Positions 29,994 through 39,643 of a DNA stretch of 64,000 nucleotides are shown here, one piece after another. The translations under genes and the position numbers were made by a program. Origin of the DNA: Setophaga petechia (Eukaryota; Chordata; Aves; Passeriformes; Parulidae); the NCBI GenBank assembly GCA_024362935.1, contig JANCRA010000028.1, positions 8,304,476-8,368,475 of the forward strand. The letters are read 5' to 3'. The notes under the pieces are model-generated. The model searched no databases. It saw nothing but the letters and a program-made list of their open reading frames with translations, and was not told the origin of the DNA. Position 1 is the first letter of the stretch. Each line of letters starts with the position of its first letter.

Positions 29994-32900
29994 CTATAGC
30001 GGCTCAGCAGCTTCCTTGCTGGCTGGCTTCAGGCCCAGGTAGCGCAGCAGGCTCTGGAGCTCCTGGCAACCCAGAGCCACCTCAGGGAGAGCCGACAGGA
30101 CCTGGGGACAGCAGCAGCAATAGTGTTTGGGTTGGTGGTGTTGCAGTCACAGCAAGGGTGAGAAATAAACTGTAAATCTCACCTCTTTTATCTTCTCCTG
30201 CATCTCTTCGTGAGTCCTCAGCACTTTCTGGGTATGATGGAACTTCATCTCCAGCCCTCGGACCTGTGGTGGTGAGAGATGCCCGTCAGGACTCTGCTCC
30301 AAACTTGGGCCGGGACCAGCCCAGAAAGGAGAGGAAACCCCTGCCCATGTCAGGAGGGTTGGAACTAGGTGACTTTTATGGTCCCTTCCAACCCAAACCA
30401 TTCTGATTCTATGACTGGAGCCAGGGCAGCCCCTTGAGGCTCCCCATACCTGCTCCAGGTACTTGTCAGTGAGCCGTATGTTCTCATTCTCTTTTTCCAT
30501 GACCAGCAGCCGCAGTTTTTCCACCTGCAAAAGGAGCAAGCCCTGCTGAGATCCCTGTGGGGGAAAGCTCTGAAGTGGGGGACAGGGTGGGTGGAGCAAG
30601 GTCTGCAGAGGTCTCCTTGACCATGGTGGGGTGACATGAGGAGCCCTCAGCCCTGCAGCTCCCTGGCCTCACCTCCCGCCGCAGTATGACCCGCTCCTGG
30701 ACGTAGGCAGTGTCCACCTGGTGCTCCTTGCCCTTCATCTCCTCCCACAGCACCTTGGCCTCTGTCTCTGCACGCTGGAGCAAGCGCTTCAGCTCGGAGA
30801 CTTCTGCCTTCAGCCTCTACAGGGGAAAAAGAGATGCTGGGAGGGGTCCTGTGCCCGGCAGCCCCTCAGGGTGCTGCCCACCCATGCCCCCATCACACAC
30901 CATGACTTCCCCACTCTTGTCGATGAGTTGCAACATCTTCTCTTCCTGCTGTTTCACCACATCTTGCAGCTCCTTCTCATTCTGACAGGGAGGAAGAAGC
31001 AGGGTCAGGCAGTGTCCAAGCCCTGGCCACCCCCAGCACCCAGAGTGGGTTTTCTCATGTTTGAGGAGGTCAGACAAGCCAGGAGCACCCATGGGGCATC
31101 ACCAGATTTCTCCATGTCCTAGATCAGCGCCCGTCCCAGTTCGGCTCTGCCCTGGGGTGAGTGCTGGCCCACTTCTGGCTTACCTCAAGCTTGGTCCTCA
31201 GTGCCTTGTTCAGCTTGGCAATGGTGGCAGCCTGGGCATCCACCTTCTCCTGGCTCTCAGCTGTCAGTGTCTCCAGGCGGAGATGCAGATCAGAGCTGGG
31301 AGAGGACAGTGGTGGTGGGTGGGTCAGCCAAGCACAGCACCAGGTACCAAACCCCTCCTTGGCATGCCCCTGGGCCCATGGTGAGAGAAGACACCTGGTC
31401 CAGCCCAGCCAGCTGGAAAAAGCCCATCAAGCCATGACAGAGGTCTAACCCAGGGCTGGGCAAGAGGCAGACCCAGGCATGCTGCCTGCAGGAAAGGCCA
31501 TACCCAGGACAGTGATGCCCTTGCCCCACCATCGACACTCACATCTCCGTCTGCAGTGCCCTGAACTCGCTCTGCTCCAGTTCCTGGATGCGGGAGCTCA
31601 GCATGGCAAGGTTGGAGACCACAGCTCTCAGCTCCTTCACATTCTCCAGCAGAGTGTCCTCAGGATCTGCAGGCAGGAAAGAGCCTCATGAGCAACAGAG
31701 AGGGATCATCAGCCCCAGGGCACACAAAGGAAGGCGTGCCTGCTCATCCCTCTGCACAGCAGCCCTGCAGTTTCAGAGCAGGGTCCCAGACAGGGTGAGA
31801 GCCCCAATACCTATTGCCTTTGACACAGATGCAACTTTATCCTTGGCAACTTTACTCCCACTTCTGCTGGTTTCATTGGCATCTGTGAGAGGAGAGAACA
31901 GCAGCTGTGCCCAGCCCTGCGCATCCCCCAGCACGGGAGGGAGCAATCCCCGTCCTGGGACTCCCCAAAACCCAGAGAGGGGGTGTCAGGTCACCTTTTC
32001 CTGCCACAGCTTTCAGGACGCTGCCCACAAAGGAGCTGCCAGCGTGGTGTGGGGTGTGGCATGCCGGGGTGTGGAAGGCTGGGGTCCAGGCACGGCGTGG
32101 GGTCTGCCAGCCCGGGGTCCGGGGACCCGGGGTCCAGGCTTTGCTTCTCGATGGAGCATCATCATCATCCTTCAGAGGGAAGAGTACAGCACCAGAGTGC
32201 AGCTTGTGACTGTCCCAGCAAGCATAGGGTCTCAAAGCCATGCCACGGAGAGCCACGAATGTGTGACACCCTCCCCCCGCCCCAGGCCATCCGGTCATGC
32301 TTGTCCCCAGCACAGGGCTCCTACCTGCTCTTCCAGAGCAGCCTTGAGGCAGTCAGCGAGCTCCTGCAACCTAATCTTGCTCTCCATAATGTCCGTGGAG
32401 CACCAAGAAACTTTGTTCCTCTTTGTCTGCAAGCTGAGGAGCTCGGCCTTGGTGCTGTCCAGCTCCTTGCTGAGGGCAGCCTGCTCTTCCCTGTGGGATG
32501 GGATGGCACCAGCCTCAGCAGGAGCAGCATTTCCCTTCCTCAGTGTGGGATGGGGACATGCCTGCCTCTCTCCATGAACCAGCAATGGTGCAAATCCCAC
32601 AGATTTAGGCAGCTTCCCTCAAGATGGGACCACAGCCTCTCCCATCCACCTAAACCACCACACTTGGCTGGAGCAGCAGTGACCATGGTCAAAATGTCCC
32701 CTCTGACACCCCAGGAAGGGCTCGATTTCCCAAAAATATTTGAGTGGAGCTGGTGAGTGGGGCAGTACCGCAGGCGTTGGTGGGACTCCATCAGCTCCTT
32801 GTGCTGCAGGACTTGCTCCTGCAGCGTGGCCAGCGTGGAGTTCAGTCTGGCCTCCACCTCCAGCAGCTGCGTGCGGCACATTTGGTTCTCCTGATCCAGG

Positions 32901-35900
32901 AACTGTAAGAGGGTGGAGGGACACAGCCGTGAGCAGCCAAGCAGAGACCCGAGGGGGCTCATTGGGACCCCCAGCACAGACCCTCCCATGCCTCAGGGTG
33001 CTGCTTCTAATCAGGGGCAGCTTTATCCCAGCAGCCCAAACCCTACAAACCAGTTTACTGGGGACATAGGAAAGACTGAGGGACAACTCCATGCCTGCAG
33101 GGGAAATTTATCTCCAAGAAAATTATCTCCAAGAGCTGCCCAGCCCCCTCCCTGGGAATCCCTGCCGGGCAGGATGAAAAGCTGCGCTACGTGCGGGATG
33201 TCAACTGCCCTGACGAGCTCATCCCCCTCCGTAGGAGGGCTAATCCCGCTCCTGGCCATCTGCCAGCCTTCCCGGAGAGGAGAGGCCGTGATGGGGGCCG
33301 GCAGCGCGTGACTGCGCAGGCAAGGTCAGGCAGCTCCTACCTCCCGGCACTCGGTGGCCTCCCGAAGCTCCTGGTGCAGCTCCTGGCGCTCCTGCTCCAG
33401 GGAGTTCCTCTCCTGAGCCAGCCTGAGGGGATAGGATGGGATCAGGGGGTGCTATGTTTTGGGGACCAGAGGTGGGATGGGGCTCAGGACATCAGGGTTC
33501 AAACCCACTGGGCCATCTCCTCCCACTGCTTCTCGTTCTCCTGCTGCAGCGCATCCCGTTCCTGCTCCACGCTGACCAGATTTATCATCACAGAGCTCAT
33601 GTCTGGGAGGGACAGAGCTGTCAGCCAGGAGGGACAGGGGCAGTGGGGATGGGGCAGCTCCAGCCCCCACGTCTCCCACCCCTACCTTTGCCCAGGAGTG
33701 AGTTGGCCACTGTCAGCTGCTCCAGCTGAGCCTCTGTGTTCTGCAGGGTCACCAAGGTCTTCTCCAGCTGGCAGGATGCCTGTGGAGACACAGGGCTCAC
33801 TTTGGGGTGCTCTTCCCCATGGGGTGTTCTCACCCCAAGGGATGCCCCAAATCACCCTGTGCCTCAGACACCTCACAGCACTGAGAGGAGGCACCCCTGT
33901 ACCTCCTCCTTGGCTTGAAGAGCTTCCTCTGCCTGTTCCCGTGTGGCAGCCACCTCCTCCAGGCAGCTCTGCAGCTTGCCAGGCACACGCTCCAACAGGG
34001 CACGGGACCAGGACACCAGGGCCCTCATCTGCTCCCGCTGGGAAGGGAGACAGCACCAGGCAGAGCTCAGTGTGGCACTGCTGTGGCCACTGTCCTGCTG
34101 TGTGACCAGGGACAGGTCATGGCACCCACAGCACAGAGCACTGGCAGGGCAGCGAGGGGCTGAGCCCCCACTGGACACCCCTCACCTCTTCATCCAGGGC
34201 TCTCCTTTCCTTCTCCAGATTTTCAAAGGTGACATCTAAGAATTCTCGGAAAGACTGTGCCTCAGCAGACAGGGATGCCTGTAGGGTAGGAGGAATGAGT
34301 CAGCACTGCCGTGGTAGAAAAGCCACATTTAATGGTCATGAAGGAAGACAAGTACCAGCCCTGAGGCCAAATCTGCAGCAGCTTCCCAGCAGCAGCACCA
34401 GAAAACCTCTGGTACCCCCAAGCCCATCGCACAGCATCACCCAAGCTCAGGATGTGGCAATGCCCTTCCAGCCCCAATCCAGTGTGGAGTAGCTGGGGAT
34501 GGCACCACACTCAGTACCTGCAGGTTGATGGCTTGGGCCAGCAGCGTGCTCAGCTCTTGCTGGGAGGCCAGGCTCTGGTCACGGGCACTGATCTGGGCAC
34601 TGGCATGGGCACAGAAAGCCTCCAGGAAGAGATATCCCTGCAGAGAGGAGGATGCTGCTCCAGCCATGCTGTCACACAAGGGGAAACTCCCAGGAGCCAT
34701 CCCTGCACCAGCCTAGGACTCCTGCTCCCAGGGGGGTACAGCCCGTGCCAAAAATAATCCCAGAGGGCTCCATCACACAGCACTTCTTGCCTTCCACATT
34801 GGGATTTTCTTCCTCTGGGATGCCAGGGAGATTCTCATCCCCAGAAATGGGTAGAGATGCAGGATGCCTCACCAAAGGCATGAGGACAGCTAAGACTGCC
34901 TCCATCCCACAACAGCTGCCCCCTTACCTGATCCTTGGCTCGTAGGGCTTCATCCACTCGCTGCCTGATGGCATCCCGCTCTTCCAGGCAGCTCTGCACC
35001 TTGCTGGGAGCACTCTCAAGCACAGCCTGGCACTGGGACACCACGGTCCTCTCCTGCTCCTTCTGTGGGAGGTGACAGCACCATAAGGCACCAGATACAG
35101 CTGCTGTGAGTGCCAGCAGGTCTCCCAGAACCCAGGGGAAAGGGGAAGCAGAGGGATGTGTGGAAGCTCACCTCCTTCACTAGGGCTCCCTGCTCATCCT
35201 GCAAGCTCCGAAAAGCGGCATCTGCAAGGCCCTGGAACAGGAGGCTCTGGCTGCTCCAGGTGCTCTGGGGACGGGACAAGGACACTGTTCTTAGGGCAGC
35301 TGGCACAGGCAGCACTGGGGGGATACGTGTGCCCTGTGTGGCTGAGATTTGGCACACTCATGGCCAGTGACAGCCACCAAGCACCTAGCTCCAGCTGCAG
35401 ATCCCACTCCACTCCCCGCTGCCAGTGCACAGCTCTTTCTTCCACGGCTCGAGGCAGAGCTGCCAGTAGATCTCCTCCCAAGGGCTTCCACCAGAGCAGA
35501 GGGCACTTCACACCAGCCCCGCTCCACCCTGGGGCCAGCGAGAGCTGGCCAGCCATGACACCTCCCCTCCTCCTGCCACGTGCACCAGGGATGTTTCCCC
35601 CACGAGGATTCAAATCCAGCAGACTCAGCGGGTTGATCCGGGCGTGATAATGCAGCACCGGGCGCGTGATGCAGCAGCCGCGCTTTACTTCCACTCCACC
35701 AACCCAGACGGGGTCACTGCTTGCCAGAGGCACAAGGACACTGCCACAGCACCAAGGTTGCAGGGGACAGGGTGGCATCACCTCAGAGAGGACTCTTACC
35801 CCTTCAGGGTGGGTGGTGTCCGTCTGTGTGAGCGCGTCCCTTTGTCTGGCCGGCCCTACGCCAGGCCGTGGCCGCTGGCTCTCCTGCCAGTCACGCAGCT

Positions 35901-38900
35901 GCAGCGAGAGGGCCTCGATGATGATGAGGGTGCTCTCCAGCCTCCCCTCCAGCTCTGCCCGTGGCAGGGTCTTCAGCTGCTCCCGGGGACAGCTGGGGAC
36001 AAAGAGAGGGGCTTAGGGCAAGGACAGCACCCACAGGTGCCACAGCCCCATCCAGAGGGGCATGTCCTCATACTTACTGCCAGAGCAGGGAGTCTGTTTC
36101 TGCAGCACTGTCCTTGGCACAGGGGAGGCTCCCCCTGGATGTGTTCATGTTCCTGTCCCACACGTCCCGAGGTGTCATGAAGGTGCCAGTGGCCATGGAG
36201 AGCACCGGGGTCATGCTGGTGCCCGTGGCCATAGAGGGCACTGGGGTCATGCTGGTTCCAATGGCTGTGGTGGGCACTGGCGTTGTGCTCGTGCCAGCCA
36301 CCACAGTGGGCACAGGGGTCATGCTGGTGCCAGTGACCACAGTTGGCACTGGTGTTGTGCTGGTGCCAGTGACCATAGTGGGCACTGGGGTCATGCTGGT
36401 GCCAGTGACCACAGTTGGCACTGGTGTTGTGCTGGTGCCAGCAACCACAGTGGGAACAGGGGTTATGCTGGTGCCAGTGACTGCAGTGGGCACTGGGGTC
36501 GTGCCAATGCCAGCAACCACAGTGGGCACAGGGGTTATGCTGGTGCCAGTGACCATGGTGGATGCTGGGGTTGTGCTGATGCCAGTGATCACAGTTGGCA
36601 CAGGGGTTATACTGGTGCCAGTGACCACAGTGGGCACAGGGGTTATACTGGTGCCAGTGACCACAGTGGGCACAGGGGTCGTGCTGGTGCTGGCGACTGC
36701 GGTGGGCACAGGGGTGACACTGCTGCTGGCATCCTGCTGTAGCTTGCGGAGGGGCAGGCTGTGCCACAGGGATTCCGTCAGGAACGAGGTGTTGAGAGTC
36801 TTCTCCAGCCACACCAGTGGTAACATCCAGGACACAGCACCCAGGGTTGATTCAGGCGAGGTGACAGGGGTGACAGTGGTCTCTGACCTAGCAGGCTCCA
36901 ATCCACTTTCCTCGATGGGAGAGAGGACAGGTGGGCTCTCTTCTGGGGGGACAGGGGTGGGGAACTCTGTTCCCTCAGGGGTGCCTTGGCAATGCAGATG
37001 ATCAGCACTCCCATTTGCAGATGGGGGCTCAGAGGCCGCAGAGCTGCAGGAAAAGTCTGGAGGTGCTGCTCGCCACCTGCGGAAGGGAGTCTTCTGCGGA
37101 GTGGAGCTGGTGCCAGGGGGCCCTGGTGTGCAGGAGGCTGTGCTGGCATTGCCAGGGGACCCAGAGCTGCAGGGGGGTAGAGCAGAGCTGGCTGGGGAGT
37201 TTGGGTTGCAAGGCACCGAGCTCATAATGTTGGGGGGCCCTGGGGTGGTGCTGCCAGGGGATTCCAGAGCGCAGGGCCCCAGGACAAGGCTGCACATGGT
37301 GCTGCCAGGGGACTCCAAGATGCTGGCCACTGGGATGGAGCTGCATGGGGAGACTGGCACGGTGCTGCCAGGGCACTCTGGGGTGCTGGATCCTAGGATG
37401 GAGCTGCACAGGGGAACTGGAATGGTGCTGCTGGAGGGCTCTGGGGTGCCGGGGACAGGGGTGGAGCTGCACGCAGAGACTGGCACAGTGCTGCTGGAGG
37501 GCTCTGGGGTGCTGGGAACAGGGGTGGAGCTGCACACAGAGACTGGCACAGTGCTGCTAGGGGGCTCTGGTGTGCTGGGCACTGGGATGGAGCTGCACAC
37601 AGAGACTGGCACAGTGCTGCTGGAGGGCTCTGGGGTGCTGGGAACAGGGGTGGAGCTGCACACAGAGACTGGCACAGTGCTGCTGGAGGGCTCTGGGGTG
37701 CTGGGAACAGGGGTGGAGCTGCACACAGACACTGGCACAGTGCTGCTGGGGGGCTCTGGGGTGCTGGGCACTGGAATGGAGCTGCACACAGAGACTGGCA
37801 CGGTGCTGCTGAAGGGTTCTGGGGTGCTGGGCACTGGGATGGAGCTGCACACAGAGACTGGCACAGTGCTGCTGGATGGTTCTGGGGTGCTGGGAACAGG
37901 GGTGGAGCTGCACACAGAGACTGGCACAGTGCTGCTGGGGGGCTCTGGGGTGCTGGGCACTGGGATGGAGCTGCACACAGAGACTGGCACAGTGCTGCTG
38001 GAGGGCTCTGGGGTGCTGGGAACAGGGATGGAGCTGCACACAGAGGCTGGCACAGGGCTGCTGGAGGGCTCCAGGGTGCTGGGTCCCAGGACTGGACTGC
38101 AAAGAGGGGCTGACACGGCGTTGTCAGGGAGCTCTGGCATACTGGACACTGGGACAGGACAGCCAGGGGTCTCTGGGCTGGTGCTGCTGGAGTTCTCCAA
38201 AGCAGCAGGAATAAGGGTGGCATTGCTGGGGGCCTCAGAGGCACCAGTCTTAAGGATGGGAGTCCCGAGGTCACGGGTGGTGCTGCTGGGGGGGCCCATG
38301 GTAGCACTTCGCCGGGGTCCTGGGGTGCAAGGCACCGTGGTGATGCTGCTGCGGGGGCCCCGGGCACAGGACACCGGGGTGGCACAGTCCTACAGGACAT
38401 TTTAGGGGGAAAAGGGGGTCAGGGCAGCCCTGCCCTTCCCTCCTGCACCCGCACCCATTCGGCCCAGTCTCCCCATTTCGCCCAAGCAGGAAATACACCC
38501 GTCTTCCCATTGCGCCAGCACCATCTGCCCGCGCAACATTCGCGGTTCCGGTACACCGCAGCCCTCCCCGTTATCCGGCCCGTCCCGTTCGTTATCCCCG
38601 CACACCGACCTTGAGCCGCAGCCGGCGGAGCAGGGGGGTCAGGCTGGTCCGGTCGGCGCCCGACTGCAGCTGCAGCTCCTGCAGCGGGGCGCGCCGGGGC
38701 CGCTGCTGCGCCTGGCGGGGAACCGGGGAGGGGGGGTCACCGGCGGCAGCACCGGCAGCTCCCCCCCAGCACACACACAGACACCGGGAGCGCTGCACCA
38801 CACCGGACCCGCCGCCCCCTCAGGTGGGCTGTCCCCGCCGCCCCACCGGAACATCCAAACCCAACCCCACTCCGGCCCGCACTCACGGCGGGGGTCTTGG

Positions 38901-38910
38901 CGCGCCGCAT
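29994..38910 (-). CDS. SPAG5: SPAG5 / astrin, mitotic spindle and kinetochore protein
   Basis: 23 coding exons, 4749 nt, 1582 aa (human 1193). Astrin binds spindle microtubules and, with its partner SKAP, stabilises mature kinetochore attachments. Orthology is shown by matching blocks in order: APLQELQLQSG in exon 2; SWMLPLVWLEKTLNTS about residue 560; LESTLIIIEALSLQLRDWQ in exon 4; LEAFCAHASAQIS in exon 7; SSFVGSVLKAVAG in exon 15; NEKELQDVVKQQEEKML in exon 19. Residues from about 813 on are predicted coiled coil (heptad-like, Glu/Gln/Leu-rich). Exon 3 (2312 nt) holds two Ser/Thr/Pro tandem arrays that account for most of the extra length. Start: MRRAKTPA at 38910, spliced in frame to exon 2; the tiny first exon makes the start less certain than the rest. 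Exon coordinates are in the next entry. Confidence 0.93.
30335..30415 (+). mobile_element. Short CR1 LINE 3' end
   Basis: gtcaggagggttggaacta, then gtcccttccaacccaaacc and attctgattctatga: the last 80 bp of a CR1, in the intron between SPAG5 exons 22 and 21. Confidence 0.85.
32046..32160 (-). other. SPAG5: TP-dipeptide cluster encoded in SPAG5 exon 15
   Basis: Eight Thr-Pro dipeptides lie within about 35 residues (pattern WTPG, RTPG, QTPR, WTPA, HTPA, HTPH). The DNA repeats words such as ggggtcc. The part of human astrin just before its FLGSILTAV block does not, as I recall it, carry this cluster. Confidence 0.7.
36165..36745 (-). repeat. SPAG5: Coding minisatellite B in SPAG5 exon 3 (36-bp unit)
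   Basis: About 15 tandem 36-bp units, each coding a 12-residue block of the form GTSxTPVPTVVT (about residues 592-782). It sits between the LNTSFLTESLWHSLPL block and the RNMNTS block. In human the same interval holds only a short GTxFSTCSVGTWFTPS-like stretch. The frame is preserved throughout because the unit is a multiple of three. Confidence 0.95.
37240..38115 (-). repeat. SPAG5: Coding minisatellite A in SPAG5 exon 3 (63-bp unit)
   Basis: Thirteen to fourteen tandem 63-bp units, each coding 21 residues with the core CSS(T/I)PVPSTPEP followed by SSSTVPVSV (about residues 134-425). Central units are nearly identical and outer units degenerate, typical of array homogenisation. Variant positions (T/I after CSS, and S/P/F after TPEP) alternate in a higher-order pattern. 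No stop occurs in the coding frame, and the complementary strand is also largely open. Confidence 0.96.
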
Positions 38911-39465
38911 GGCCCGGCAATGCTCCCGGTATCGGCCTCTACTACGGCTGCGGTAGCTCTCAACCTCGGCCCTGCCGGGTTGGGGCTGGTCTCGGTCTCG
39001 GCCCTGTTCCCGGTCCGGGCCCGCCGGATTGGGTTTTTGGGGCTTGTCTCGGCCTCGGCTCTGGGTCTGGGTCTCGGTCTCGGCCCCGGTTCCCGGTCCA
39101 GGACCGCCGCCGCCCGCGCGCCGCCGGTTTGAAAACCACGCGCGGCTCTGATTGGCTGCGCCGCGCGCGCGTCACCCCGCGGGGCGACCGTTGGGGCGGG
39201 GCCATGGCCGGTGATGGGCGGGGGAATAGGCGTGGCTTCATCCATTGGCCGCGCCCCTACCGCGACGCGCCGCGCCGGAGGAACGGACAGAAGGATGGGC
39301 AGGAGGACTCAGCTCCTCCTGCATCACCTACCCCGGGAAAACCACCCCACACTGCCCCCCAGACCTGCCCCAGCCCCGCCCCGAGGGAGGGGGCCCAGCC
39401 CCGCGCCCCTGCCCCCGTCCCGGTGGTCCCGCTTTGCCCACCACGAATCAAGGCAGCACCGCAGC
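38911..39465 (-). promoter_or_regulatory. SPAG5: SPAG5 promoter with CCAAT boxes and CHR element
   Basis: Upstream of the SPAG5 start the minus strand reads CCAATGG (39248-39244 core), then CCAATCAG (39155-39151 core), then TTCAAA (39133-39128), in transcription order and 18 bp apart for the last two. TTYGAA/TTCAAA is the cell-cycle genes homology region, bound by DREAM/MMB complexes with nearby NF-Y CCAAT boxes in G2/M genes. A TCGGxC-type short repeat occupies about 38950-39105, probably 5'UTR. Also within this spacer is the end of the RSKR transcript. Confidence 0.6.
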
Positions 39466-39484
39466 AGTGCCCGCGGCTCTCGGG

Positions 39485-39490
39485 TTTATT
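39485..39490 (-). terminator. RSKR: RSKR polyadenylation signal
   Basis: AATAAA on the minus strand about 155 nt past the RSKR stop at 39644. Confidence 0.75.
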
Positions 39491-39643
39491 GCTCCCGCGG
39501 GGAGAGGTACAGAGCTGAGGTACCCGGGGATGAGATCGGGGGGTACCCGGGTGGCCCCTTGGGGGACCCGGCCCAGCAGGGTCCGACCCGCTGCCCGGGT
39601 GGGGGTGTCCCTGAGCGATGCCGAGGGTCCCAGCCGTGGTGGC

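Larger units (their letters stand above)
29994..38910 (-). other. SPAG5: SPAG5 exon map
   Basis: Coding exons in transcript order: 38887-38910, 38610-38711, 36078-38389, 35800-35992, 35172-35264, 34928-35062, 34518-34637, 34186-34278, 33903-34037, 33686-33779, 33509-33602, 33341-33422, 32769-32902, 32325-32490, 31995-32169, 31811-31882, 31543-31666, 31184-31295, 30901-30981, 30673-30816, 30450-30524, 30183-30263, 29994-30101. All introns read GT-AG. Exon 11 is ended at 33509 (donor GTGGGT) rather than 4 nt later because only that keeps the phase into exon 12. Exons 5/6 and 8/9 have identical lengths (93 and 135 nt) and related sequence. Confidence 0.85.

Noticed and set aside
33505..33508. 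SPAG5 exon 11 ending at TGG with donor GTTTGA
   Set aside because: It breaks the reading frame into exon 12; the GTGGGT donor 4 nt earlier keeps it and is a better consensus.
37101..38405. 434-codon plus-strand open frame across the SPAG5 repeat
   Set aside because: It is the antisense shadow of a 63-bp coding array; it has no recognisable protein and the minus-strand exon is well supported by orthology.
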